Assembly: GCA_963769665.1 (NCBI GenBank)
Contig: CAVYMQ010000002.1
Location: forward strand, 402,787 to 466,786
DNA from: JACCTU01 sp963769665
GTDB lineage: Bacteria > Actinomycetota > Thermoleophilia > Gaiellales > Gaiellaceae
Direction: 5' to 3'
Length of the DNA stretch: 64,000 bases
The notes under the pieces are model-generated. The model had not been told where the DNA came from and made no database searches. It was given only the letters and a program-made list of their open reading frames with translations. Below are positions 35,475 to 46,100 of the stretch, piece by piece (position 1 is the stretch's first letter; every line of letters begins with the position of its first letter). Both the position numbers and the translations under genes were made by a program.

Positions 35475-36260
35475 ATGGACCTCGGGCTCCGCGGGCGCGT
35501 CTGTGTGGTGACCGGCTCCACGGGCGGGATCGGGCTCGCCACGGCACGGCTGCTCGTCGAGGAAGGCGCGCTCGTCGTCGTCACCGGTCGTGACTCCGAG
35601 CGGGTCGAGGCCGCACGGCGCGAAACGGGCGCAAAACTGGCTGTGGTAGCCGATCTGGCCGACCCCGGTGCGCCCGAAGAGCTGCTCTCACAGGCCGCAC
35701 GCGAGGTCGGGCCGGTAACTGCACTAATAAATAATGTGGGGGCCGCCACCCAGGCCGACTTCCTCGAGGTCACGGATCGGGAGTGGGAGGAGCTCTGGCA
35801 GCTCAACGTGATGAGCTTCGTCAGGGCGATCCGGGCCGTCGTCCCGCCGATGCGGGAGCGGGGGGAGGGGGTGATCGTCAACGTCTCGTCGACGGCGGCG
35901 AAGCGGCCCTCGACCTCGATGCCCCATTACTCCGTGACCAAAGCGGCGGTGCTCTCGCTGTCGCGGCTCGTCGCCGACCTCTACGCGAAGGACGGGATCC
36001 GCTGCAACGCGGTGACTCCAGGCCCGACCGCGACCGATGCGTGGCTCGGCGCCGGCGGCCTCGCCGACCAGCAAGGCGAGCGCACGGGCAAGCCACGGGA
36101 CGAGGTGCTCGAGGCGGTCGGCGCCGGACGCCCGCTCGGCCGGCTCGCCGAGCCCGACGAGATCGCGGCCGTGATCGCGTTTCTCTGCTCTGACCGCGCG
36201 TCGTACGTGACGGGCGCGGCCTGGAGCGCCGACGGCGGCACCGTGCCGATCATCGTGTGA
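35475..36260 (+). CDS. SDR-family oxidoreductase (FabG-like)
   Basis: NAD(P)-dependent short-chain dehydrogenase, 261 residues, cytosolic. The cofactor motif is TGSTGGIGLATARL, the NNVG segment marks the sheet, and the catalytic Ser and YxxxK are in VSSTAAKRPSTSMPHYSVTKAA. The C-terminus has PGPTATDAWL and FLCSDRASYVTGAAWSADGG, typical of 3-oxoacyl-ACP reductase-like SDRs. ATG 35475 is a leaderless start. A short AT-rich run (35722-35737) inside the gene is odd against the GC background but does not break the frame. Substrate unknown. Confidence 0.9.
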   Translation: MDLGLRGRVCVVTGSTGGIGLATARLLVEEGALVVVTGRDSERVEAARRETGAKLAVVADLADPGAPEELLSQAAREVGPVTALINNVGAATQADFLEVTDREWEELWQLNVMSFVRAIRAVVPPMRERGEGVIVNVSSTAAKRPSTSMPHYSVTKAAVLSLSRLVADLYAKDGIRCNAVTPGPTATDAWLGAGGLADQQGERTGKPRDEVLEAVGAGRPLGRLAEPDEIAAVIAFLCSDRASYVTGAAWSADGGTVPIIV

Positions 36261-36453
36261 CTGTGGACGAAGCGTCCCCAACTCGACACGAAGGCGTCAC
36301 ACACCTGTCACGAGAAGCGCGGTAGCGTTGGAAGCCCCGCCGGAAGCCCCGGGTGGGAGGGGGTTGGGGATGGGGAACGCGCCTCGCGCGCGGTCGCGCC
36401 CGGCTCGATTTCGCGGCTCGATCCACGACCGGATGAGCGACTACCCTAGGCTC

Positions 36454-37407
36454 ATGCCGGAGCTCGCCGGACTCGTTGCGGACGCCTTCAAGCACCGCGT
36501 GCGCGAGCACGAGGAGCGCTGGTTGTCGCCGCTCGCGGTCAGGTCGTACGAGACCCGCGGGCGAGTCCGGGACGAGGAGCCGTGCCGGGTGCGGACACCG
36601 TTCCAACGCGACCGCGACCGGCTGCTCCACTCGAAGCCCTTCCGCAGGCTCAAGGGGAAGACGCAGGTCTTCATCGATCCCGCCGGCGACCACTACCGAA
36701 CCCGCATGACGCACACGCTGGAGACGACCGCGATCGCCCGCGGCGTCGCCCGCGCGCTGCAGCTCAACGAGGACCTGACCGAGGCGATCGGCCTCGGGCA
36801 CGACACCGGCCACCCCCCGTTCGGCCACGCGGGCGAGCAGGCCCTCGACGAGTGCATGCGGGAGCGATTCGGGCGTGGCTTTCGTCACAACAAACAGTCG
36901 CTCCGCATCGCCGAGAAGCTGAACCTCACCTGGGAGGTGCGCGACGGGATCCTCAAGCACACCGGCCAGGACGAGCCCGAGACGCTCGAGGGGCGGATCG
37001 TTCGGATCGTCGACCGCGTCGCGTACATCAACCACGACATCGATGACGCGATCCGCTTTGGCATCCTGAGCGCTGACGACCTGCCCGCAGCGGAGCTCGC
37101 CGTCCTGGGGCCCACCGGTTCGAGGCGGATCGACACCCTCGTGCACGACCTGATCGAGTCCTCCGCCCCGGCCGGCGACATCGTGCAGAGCGAGGCGCTC
37201 GGAAACGCGATGCTCTCCCTGCGGAGCTTCATGTTCGAGCGCGTCTACCTCGGCCCGAAGACGCGCGGCGAGCACGAGCGGGCTCGCGACGTCATTCGCA
37301 GGATCTTCGAGCACCTCGTGGCGCGCGGAGACGAGCCGGAAGCCGTCGTCGACTACCTCTCCGGGATGACCGACCGATTCGCACTCGACTACGCCGAGCA
37401 GATCTGA
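36454..37407 (+). CDS. dgt: Deoxyguanosinetriphosphate triphosphohydrolase
   Basis: HD-domain dNTP triphosphohydrolase that converts dGTP to deoxyguanosine and tripolyphosphate, controlling dNTP pools. HD motifs are HYRTRMTHTLETTAIARG, IGLGHDTGHPPFGHAGE and the later DRVAYINHDIDD. The N-terminal SYETRGRVRDEEPCR and PFQRDRDRLLHSKPFRRLKGKTQVF segments are family-typical. I chose ATG 36454 because TACCCT (36442-36447) lies 6 nt before it and family members start at about this distance. ATG 36433 and 36328 are possible alternatives; no coding signal is visible in the 193 bp before it. It precedes dnaG by 1 nt, a common arrangement with primase in many bacteria. Confidence 0.93.
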   Translation: MPELAGLVADAFKHRVREHEERWLSPLAVRSYETRGRVRDEEPCRVRTPFQRDRDRLLHSKPFRRLKGKTQVFIDPAGDHYRTRMTHTLETTAIARGVARALQLNEDLTEAIGLGHDTGHPPFGHAGEQALDECMRERFGRGFRHNKQSLRIAEKLNLTWEVRDGILKHTGQDEPETLEGRIVRIVDRVAYINHDIDDAIRFGILSADDLPAAELAVLGPTGSRRIDTLVHDLIESSAPAGDIVQSEALGNAMLSLRSFMFERVYLGPKTRGEHERARDVIRRIFEHLVARGDEPEAVVDYLSGMTDRFALDYAEQI

Positions 37408-37408
37408 C

Positions 37409-39049
37409 GTGGCGCGGCTGAAGGACGAGTCGGTCGAGGCGGTCAAGGCAGCCGCGAACATCGTCGACCTCGTCGAGGCGCGGACGAGACTCCGCAAGGT
37501 CGGCGGGCGCTACACCGGGCTTTGCCCCTTCCACGAGGAGCGAACGCCCTCGTTCTCCGTGTCGCCCGATCGTGGGACATACCACTGCTTCGGCTGCGGC
37601 GTCGGCGGCGACGCGATCTCGTTCGTGCGTGAGACGGAAGGGCTCGACTTCGTGGGCGCGATCGAGTGGCTCGCGGACCGCTTCCACGTGCAGGTGGAGT
37701 ACGAGGACGCATCACCGCATGCCGACGAGCAGCGGAGGAAGCGAGATCGGATGCGCGCGCTGCTCGAGCAGGCGGCGGGGTTCTACGAGCGGACGCTCTG
37801 GGACTCCCAGCACGGCGCGTCGGCGCGGCAGTACCTCGAGTCGCGCGGGCTCGGTGAGGAGGTGTGCCGGGAGTTCAGGCTGGGACTCTCGCCGGCCGGC
37901 GCGACGCTCGCGCGCAAGGCGCGGGAAAAGTTCTCCACCGACGAGCTCGCCGCGGCGGGGCTCGTCACACGCCGCGGAACTGATTACTTCCAGCGCAGGC
38001 TGATGTTCCCGCTCGCCGACGCGCGCGGTCGCGTGATCGGGTTTCAAGCGCGCAAGCTCTACGAAGACGACCCGTTGCGCGGGAAGTACGTGAACTCGCC
38101 CGAGAGCGAGCTCTTCCACAAGTCGAACGTCCTCTACGGGTTCGACCTCGCCCGTGGAGCGATCGCGAAGCAGGACCGCGCGATCGTCGTGGAGGGGAAC
38201 ACCGACGTGATCGCGTTGCGGCAGGCGAAGCTCGAGCCCGTCGTTGCGTCGATGGGCACCGCGCTCACGGAGAGGCAATTGTCGGAGCTGTCGCGGCTGA
38301 CCACTCGCGTGTTTCTCTGCTTCGACGCCGACTCCGCCGGCGAGGACGCGACGCTGCGCGGCATGGAGCTCGCGCTTCGCCAGGGGTTCGATGTTCGCGT
38401 CGTCGCACTGCCCAAGGGCAAGGACCCGGCCGACGAGCCGGCGACGTTCGAGGCGCGGCTCGCCGACGCGGAGTCGTACGCCGTCCACCGCGTGCGCTTG
38501 GAGCTGGCCAGGGCCCGGGACCGCCAGCATGCGTACCTTCGCGTTCAAGACGTGCTGAACGATCTGCCCGAGTCGCCCGAGCGGCACGAGGCTTGGCGTC
38601 TCGCGAACGACCAGCTCGGGCTCACCGTTCAGCTGCGCGCCGCAGCTGGAGGCACCGCCAGCGCGGGCGACCAACTGTCGCCGCGACTCGTCGAGGTGGG
38701 GGACAAGCTCGAGCGCAGCGCGCTCGCGGGCGTGCGTGCACACCCGGCCCTCGGCCGTGTGCTCGCAGGGCTCGGCCCGGAGCACTTCGACTCCGAGTTG
38801 CATCGACAGGCTCGCGACGAGTTGCTCTCACCGTCGAAGGCGCCGGAGCCCGAGCTCGTCTCGCTGCTCGCCGGTCTCGACGCGCTCGCGGAGAAGGAGG
38901 GCATCGACGAGGAAACCGCGAAGCAGATGCTGCTTCGGCTGCGCGAGCGGCGACTCCGAAGGGAGTTCGAGGGCGCCGACGAAGCCGACCTCAGCGAGCT
39001 CCAGCACAAGCTCGCCGAGATCCGAACGGCGATCCGAGAGTTCGCCTAG
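37409..39049 (+). CDS. dnaG: DNA primase
   Basis: Synthesises RNA primers for replication. The CHC2 zinc ribbon is at about residues 37-65 (CPFHEERTPSFSV and YHCFGCGVGGDAI). The TOPRIM catalytic motifs are VVEGNTDVIALRQ (Glu about 263) and FDADSAGEDA (about 305). At 546 residues it is a little short: the C-terminal helicase-binding domain is reduced but still shows LLRLRERRLRREFE-like helices. GTG 37409 starts 1 nt after the dgt stop. In many genomes rpoD follows dnaG; here a convergent CGNR gene overlaps the stop by 4 nt instead. Confidence 0.95.
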   Translation: MARLKDESVEAVKAAANIVDLVEARTRLRKVGGRYTGLCPFHEERTPSFSVSPDRGTYHCFGCGVGGDAISFVRETEGLDFVGAIEWLADRFHVQVEYEDASPHADEQRRKRDRMRALLEQAAGFYERTLWDSQHGASARQYLESRGLGEEVCREFRLGLSPAGATLARKAREKFSTDELAAAGLVTRRGTDYFQRRLMFPLADARGRVIGFQARKLYEDDPLRGKYVNSPESELFHKSNVLYGFDLARGAIAKQDRAIVVEGNTDVIALRQAKLEPVVASMGTALTERQLSELSRLTTRVFLCFDADSAGEDATLRGMELALRQGFDVRVVALPKGKDPADEPATFEARLADAESYAVHRVRLELARARDRQHAYLRVQDVLNDLPESPERHEAWRLANDQLGLTVQLRAAAGGTASAGDQLSPRLVEVGDKLERSALAGVRAHPALGRVLAGLGPEHFDSELHRQARDELLSPSKAPEPELVSLLAGLDALAEKEGIDEETAKQMLLRLRERRLRREFEGADEADLSELQHKLAEIRTAIREFA

Positions 39050-39795
39050 CCGGCCGGTTCGGGCGAGGCGGCCTTGCGCCGCCGGAACTCACGCTGGGCC
39101 TGAGCGCGCGCGCAGGTCCTGGAGCAGTAGCGCATCCCGCGCCGGCGGGCCCGCTCGTCCCGGACGAACAGGCGTGCGCACGACTCGTTGGCGCATCGGG
39201 CGAAGTCGTTGCCGCCGACGACGTGGTTGAAGAGCTCGAGGCAGCAGAGGGCGTGGAGGTTCAGGTCGAGAACCGCACCACGCTCCTCCGGGCCGTTGTT
39301 CAGCGCGAGAACGGGCGTGATCGAAGTGAGGCCGGAAGTGATTACATCGTTGAGATACTCGGCCGACGCGGCTCGTCGTCCCTCGCCGGGCACCTCGGTA
39401 AGCCGGTTCAAGCGCCAGTCGGCTTCCTCGCCGTCAGGCTCGTCGGTCAGCAGCCGCCACGCCGCGACCGCGTCGGCGATGATCGTCGCTCCAAGCACGA
39501 ACTCGGCCACCGTCACCTCGTCGGCGTCGCCTCCGAAACCGGCGGTCCCAACGTCGTTCACGAATCTGAGGACCGCAGAGGTGTCCTCGAGGGGGACCTC
39601 GGAGAGTCGGAGGCACGTTTCGCCCGTGGCACTCACGACCTCCTGCAGCGGTTCCCCTACGAGCGACTCGGTAGGCGGGTGGACCACGAGCTCGTAACGT
39701 CGTCGTCGGTAGCTCGGCAGCGAGAGGGGGGCGGGCGGCCAGGCGGCGAAGCGTGGGGGCGACACAGCCATTGTGCGAGGGACACTCGGCTCCAT
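39046..39795 (-). CDS. CGNR/ABATE-family zinc-finger transcription factor
   Basis: A 249-residue regulator. The N-terminal and middle part forms the ABATE-type ligand-binding region. The C-terminus has the zinc finger CANESCARLFVRDERARRRG followed by RYCSRTCARAQAQREFRRRK, matching the CGNR finger layout (here C-ART in place of CGN). This family is thought to bind DNA and act as stress-linked repressors. ATG 39795 is preceded by TAATAC on the minus strand (39805-39800); an internal ATG at 39771 is an alternative. It converges with dnaG, sharing 4 nt, and is divergent from tRNA-Asn. The target is unknown. Confidence 0.82.
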   Translation of the reverse strand: MEPSVPRTMAVSPPRFAAWPPAPLSLPSYRRRRYELVVHPPTESLVGEPLQEVVSATGETCLRLSEVPLEDTSAVLRFVNDVGTAGFGGDADEVTVAEFVLGATIIADAVAAWRLLTDEPDGEEADWRLNRLTEVPGEGRRAASAEYLNDVITSGLTSITPVLALNNGPEERGAVLDLNLHALCCLELFNHVVGGNDFARCANESCARLFVRDERARRRGMRYCSRTCARAQAQREFRRRKAASPEPAG

Positions 39796-39857
39796 CTGCG
39801 TATTACACCAAAGTAACCATGCGGAAAGCGAAGCCGGGAACCACGCGGGCGAGCGGC

Positions 39858-39863
39858 TACAAT
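39858..39863 (+). promoter_or_regulatory. -10 box of tRNA-Asn
   Basis: TACAAT lies 11 nt before the mature tRNA 5' end, a normal distance for a tRNA promoter with a short 5' leader. A clear -35 is not seen (GGGAAC near 39836 is weak). Confidence 0.5.
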
Positions 39864-39874
39864 CCCCCGCTCGA

Positions 39875-39949
<75 letters not shown>

Positions 39950-39985
39950 CCCGCAGCGCGGATCCGGTGCGGTCCACGCGAAATG

Positions 39986-40024
39986 GGGCGGACGGCCTGT
40001 TCCAAATAGGCCGAACGGCCTATT
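39986..40024 (+). promoter_or_regulatory. Paired palindromic operators upstream of the giant surface-protein gene
   Basis: AATAGGCCG-AA-CGGCCTATT (40005-40024) is a perfect 9-bp inverted repeat. A degenerate second copy (GGGCGGACGGCC, 39986-39997, 10 of 12 matches to GGCCGAACGGCC) lies 19 nt upstream. The same arrangement occurs at 61617-61672 before the next transcription unit. A CACAGT (40046-40051) is in the position expected for a -10 by comparison with that copy. The protein that binds is unknown. Confidence 0.6.
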
Positions 40025-40170
40025 GAAGATCACCCTTTCGAGTGGCACAGTGGCGCGACTCGCGGTTCAGAGGGGGCCGCGGAAGGTGCAAAGGGGAGCT
40101 GGAGATCCGAGGGTCAGGCAGTACCGCGCTGGTCTTGCCCGCACCGAGCCTTCAAGGGCTCCGGGACGGC

Positions 40171-43100
40171 GTGCTCGGGCGAGCAATCCTCGCGTTCGGT
40201 CTCTTTAGCCTCGTCGCGACGTATTTCGTGCCGTTCGCGCTCGAGTGGAAGCAAGGCGGAAGCGCGAGGCATGCGCCGCTCGCGCACTTCGAAATCCGTG
40301 GCTTCGACTTCCCGACCATCGCGGCACCGAAAGCGCCCGCACGCGTCGCGGCAGCTCCAAAAGCTGCGCCGGCCGTCGCCGACAAACCACGGCGCGAGCC
40401 AGGGAGTGGAACAGCGGCTGTTTCACGCCCGACGGCACCAGCGTCACAGACGGCACCACCGACACAGCAGGTGCCGGTCGTCTCCACGAGCTACACGCTG
40501 ACGCCGGCTGCGAAGCCGGCGTCGGAGCGCAAGGATCCGTTCGAGAGCGTGCCCGTCGTCGAAGACACGAGCGCGCCGCTCCCCGCTCAAACGGACCCGT
40601 CGACTCAGCCGCAGTACCCGACGCCGACCGCCCCGCCTGAGGCGACGGTCGCGCCGGTCGAGTTGCCCGCGGCCGACACGACGCAGCCCGAGGCTGGAGT
40701 GGTCGAGAGCTCGGCCGCTACGACAGCTCCGCCGATTGCCGAGCAGCCCGCGACGGATGCGCTGACGGCGTCGGCCGAAACGGTCGTGGCGACACCCGAG
40801 AGCGCGACGCAGCCGGTGGCACCCCCCGCATCAACACGCATCGCGGCCCCGACGCGCACTCTGAGCGCGTCCGCTGCCAGTCGTGGTTCGTTCATGAGCG
40901 TGTCGACACCCGCGCCGGTTGAAGCAGTCGCACCGCCGCCACCGCCGCCCATCGACATCTCGGCCGACGTCGCCGGTGTGTCGCTCGGCGCGAGCGCCCT
41001 CGCAGTCGCCCCTACGGACTCCCAGGACACAGAGACGCCGACCGACGTTACGGCCACTGACGTGGCCACTGTTCTCGCATCGGCGACGTCTCTGGAGACG
41101 GTTCAGGCATCGGGTGAGGGAACCGCTGCAACGATCGACGGCCCGAGCGACAACGAGACGGTCTCAGCAACGGGTACCGCCGCAGCCGTGTCCTGCGGCG
41201 CCGGCACGACGACCGTCACCCAGACGACCGTGACAAGCGGCGACAGCCCCGGCGCGGGCGACATCGTTCCAGAGGACGCCACGCTCGAATGTCCGGATCC
41301 TGCCGCAGTCCCGGGCAGCGGGCCATCGCCGCCGCTCGCGGTTGTGACCTCCGAAGGAGGGGTCGCGACCGTCGATAACGGCGCGGCGACCGTCGAGTTC
41401 GGCGCAGGAGCCGTCACCGGGGATACGCAGATCTGGATTTCCGCTTCGACGATGTCGAGCGGCAACCTCGTGACCCTCTCGCCGGTGTTCGACCTGAACG
41501 CAGCCGACGTTGCCTCTGGGAACGCGGTCACGAGCTTCGCGCAGCCGGTGCTGCTCACGATCAAGTACGACGTGACCGCCGGCGTGCCGGTTCTGTATTA
41601 CCTCGACCCCACACTGGGTCCCGTGGCACTCGACACCGTCGTTGATCTGGGTGCTGGTACAGCAAGCACTACGACGAGCCACTTCAGCCACTTCGTCGTC
41701 GCAGTCGGCGCGTCACCGAACCTGACGCTCGTGACCAACACGACCACAGCGGACGACTGGATCCTCGATGGCAGCGGCGCGAATCTGAACCTCACGCTCG
41801 CCAACGACCCGTCCCACGCCGCATACACATTCACCGCGCCGACGACCACGCTCACGATCGATCTCGGCAGCGGCAACGACAAGCTGACAATCAAGAGCGT
41901 CGGAAGCTTCGGCGGCACGCTCCACGTGATTGGCGGGCCGGGCGATGACCTGCTCGCCACGACGCGCGAGGCCGTTGCGCTGCCGGCGGTCACGCACGCG
42001 GGCGTCGAGCGCATGAGCGTCAGCTTCGTGCGCGACCTGCTGACGTCGCTCGGCGTGACAGTCGAGGCCGCGACTGTCATCACGCATGGGTTCCAGCCGT
42101 CGGACTCCGGCGGCGACTCGCTGATCACGCTCGCGCGCGCGATCCGGAACCGCGCCGACGCGGAAAACGGCGCGAACGGCGCCTGGTTCATCGACTACGA
42201 CATCGACGTCCACGGCGGGCTCGGCAGCATTCACATCGCCGACTCGCACCTGCCGACCGGAGCGGGGACGGGACACATCGTCTTCCTCTGGGACTGGGCC
42301 GCAGACACGAACGAGCCGACGAGCGGGTGGGCGTCGGCTTCGGGCGACGCCCTGTTCGCCACGATCATCGACCTCGGCCTGGTGGACGTCACCGCACCGC
42401 TGTCCCAGCCGCCGCTCCACCTGATCGGCCACAGCTTCGGTACCGCCGTGACGAGCGAGCTGACGCGGCGGCTCGCGGCGATCAACGTCACGGTCGACCA
42501 TCTGACCTACCTGGACCCACACGATTTCAACCAGGGCCTCGGGTTCGACTACACGCAGCGGCTGTTCGAGCTCGGGCCGCTCGGCTACGGTGCCGTCGTC
42601 TGGAACAACGTCACGTTCGCGGACGTCTACTACCAGACCCGCAGCGGGATCGCGGCCGTCGCCGCGCCGCGTGTGATCCCCGACGGCCGCCCGATCCCGG
42701 GCGCGTACAACCGGTGGATGTCGGTCGAGCTGCCCGGAGTGTTGGCAGGCGTCAGCGACCACAGTTGGATCTGGGACGGCTTCTACCTCGCCACCGTCCT
42801 CGGTGACGGCGACGAGGACGTCGACGACGACGGCCTCGACCTACTCGAAGACCTCGACAAGGACAACGTCCTCGACAACCTCGCCGATCCGTACATGGCC
42901 GAGGGGTATGCGTACAGCCGTGTCAGGAGCGGCGTCGGCTCACGGCCTGCGCCGAGGTTCTTCACCACGACTGCAGGAAGCTCGGCCGTTGTGCAGCAGG
43001 GGCACGAGCACACGCCGGCGTTCCTCGTGGACGCCCTTGGTCAACCGGCGCTCCATGTGGTTCCGTCTGGGACCGCACCGGACGCCCTGTACCCGCTCGC

Positions 43101-46100
43101 GTCCCGCTTCGGCGGCTACTTCCCGGACGGCACCCAGGCAGCCATCCTCGAGAACGCACGCTGGGCGCCGGGCTGGTCGCCGCTGCGCCTCTACAACGGC
43201 GACTTCGAGAAGTCGAACGTCGACACGGACGACGTTCATCCCGGGTGGTCGCACCACGGCGGCGGCGGGCTCGGCGGCTTCGGCGGCGAGACGTTCGGCT
43301 CGAACGACTACCTCGAGCTCGACGACGACGGTCCTAGCCGGACCCACAACCTCTTCTACCTACCGTCCAACGCGACGCACCTGCTCTACCGCTTCGAGAT
43401 CGATACGGCTGACAGCCTCAACCAGCTGCGCATCTCCCTGAGCGGAACCCAGCTTGCCCTCCTCCCGCTTGGTACGCCGAGCTCCGGCTTCGTCTCCGGC
43501 GAGGTGGCGATCCCGGTGGCGCTCCGGAACAAGGTGCACACACTCACGTTCGCGATCGTCGTCGGCGCCGTCGAAGCCGTGGTCAACATCGACAACGTGC
43601 GCTTCACGAACCGCCCCACAACCGGTACGGCGCTGAGCGGTGCCGACGCAACGGCTCTGTCGAACGGCCTCGACACAACGGTGGCGACATATCAGGCGAT
43701 GCACAGCCACGGCGCGATTGGGCAGGAGCTGCCCCTGATCGGGCTTGCCCCGAGCGACGTGAACGCGTTCCACACGCAATTGCTCGCGGCGATTAACGCG
43801 GCGAAGACGTATCTCGCGGCGGTCGGGCCCACGGTGGAGGGACTCGTGGAGCTGTTGACGGAGTACGACGTGATCGACTTCGTCGAGGCGGCCACGTCGG
43901 CGACCGAGTTCTCCTGGCAGTTCGAGTACACCGGTAGGACGCGTCTCGCGAGCGTCCCGCTCGACTTCGGCGTCGATACCGGGACGCTCGGCGTGTCGAT
44001 CGACGCGGACGTCGAGGTCACGGGCTTCGCCAAGATCCGGTCCGGGTTCGCGATCATCCGCGCGACGTCGACGTTCCAGCTTCGGCCGAGCGAGCTCACC
44101 CTCGGCATCGCGGTGGACGTCCAGGATCTTGACGCCGCGCTGCGCGCCGGGTTCCTCGAGGCCGCGGTCGTCAACGGTACTGCGCTGCTGACCGCCTATG
44201 TCACGGTCCGGTTCGACGATCCGACCAGCAGCGACGGCGGACTGTCCGCGGCAGACCTGGGGACGTCGCTGGCGAGCCTCATCGACGTGAGCGCCGGCGG
44301 CACGCTCGACGCAACGTTGCCCGTGACGGCGAGCATAGGCGGGACGAACCCGTTCGCCGCCGCCTCGCCGAAGATCGTGGTCAGCTCCGACGACCTTTTC
44401 GACCTGAGCGCCTACGACGTCCAGTTCGTGCAGTTCGACGAGTTCCTCAGCTTCACGAACACCGGGCCGAACGAGATCATGGCCATGCTCCAGGCAATCG
44501 CGAACGCACTCACGGCGATGGTCGGAACGGAGCTTCGCCAGATCGTAATCCCGTTCTCGAACAAGACCGTGGGTGACATCCTCGACTACGGCACGGCGTT
44601 CAAGAAGCGGATCCTCGACCCGCTCTTCAAGAGCGGTGACCTACTGCGCCCGGACTTCAACGGCGACGGCAGGTTCGACTTCGACGATCTGAGCTTCTCG
44701 AGCGTCCAAACGATGATCACGAAGCTCGGGACCGCACTCGGCCTTCCGTCCGGCTCGCTGGCGTTCGTCTGGACGCCTGCGACGAAGACGTTCAGCTTCC
44801 GGCTCGACTTTTCGAAGGCGCTGGGGTTCGGAGCGGCGAAGGTCGAGGAAAAGCTTGCCGGCTCGGGCTCACAGAACGAGGTTCAGAAGGTGACCCTGAA
44901 CGCCGTCGGAGTGTCCTTCGCCGGGATTAACAACACGTACCGGCTGGCGTTCCCCGACCTCAACGGCGTTCTGCAGTTCACGAACGCGATCGCCTATAAC
45001 GCAATCGCCGGCACGATCGACAGCGCGCTGGAGGGGTTGAACGGCATCAATCGCGGCCTCGCGTCGACGGACAACGTCGGAGTCGTGAAGAACGGCGACG
45101 TGATCGAGGTCACGTTCAGGGGAGCGCTTGCGAACACGAACGTCGCGCTGATGACGTCGGACGCGACCGATCTCGCCGGCTCGTTCTCCTTCAACCTCGG
45201 CGCAGCGCTCGGCCCGATCGCGGGCATCCAGACGCAGGGGACGTTCACGCTGCTCGCGTCGCTGATCGCCGGGATGTCGATCGGGCTCGACCTGAACCCG
45301 AACCAGGCGCTCGAGGTTACGCCCGCGGTGTACACGCCCATCGTCAGCGCGACAGCCGACGTACCCGTTGGCGCGACGACGAACGCGACGCAGGTCCTCA
45401 CTTTCCAGAACGTCAACGGTGGAACGTTCACCCTCGAGTTGGATTTGAACGGCGACGGTGACGCGGACGACGCCGGCGAGCGAACCGCCGCGATCAGCTA
45501 CAGCACGACTGCCGGCACACTGGGCACGTCGATTCAAACGGCGCTCGATGGCCTCGGCGGCGGCTCGGTCAACCTCGGCGCACCGGCTGTCGTGTCCTTC
45601 GGGAACATCCGGATCGTCACGGTCACGCTTTCTGCCCCGGCCACCCCGGCGCGTCTGCTGCTCAACCCGACGAGCCTGACCGGGCCGGCGACGAATGGCC
45701 GCCTGACGAGCAACGCGACCTTCAACGTCAGCGTGATCAACCAGAACGCGTCGATGGATCCGGACGGCACCGGGCCGCTCGGCTCGACCACGATCACCGG
45801 TGGAACGATCTTCACGCTCGCCAGCGTCGTCGTGCAGAAGACGGCGACGGACGGCAACGCCTCCCTCGCGGACCTGGCGGTCGACGTGCAGGCTGCGATC
45901 AACAACGCGATCGCAAGCGGCGGCCACAGCGTCGGCTTCCTGAAGACTACGGGCGACGCGACGCTGCTTTCGACCGGCGCCCTGGCGCTCGCCACCGCGC
46001 TGGTGACGGCAGCGCACAACCCGTTTACGGCCATGAAGAACGACCTCGCGTTCACGGTCGTTCTGATCGTCGGCAGCACGGAGAAGAAGGTCAACGGCCG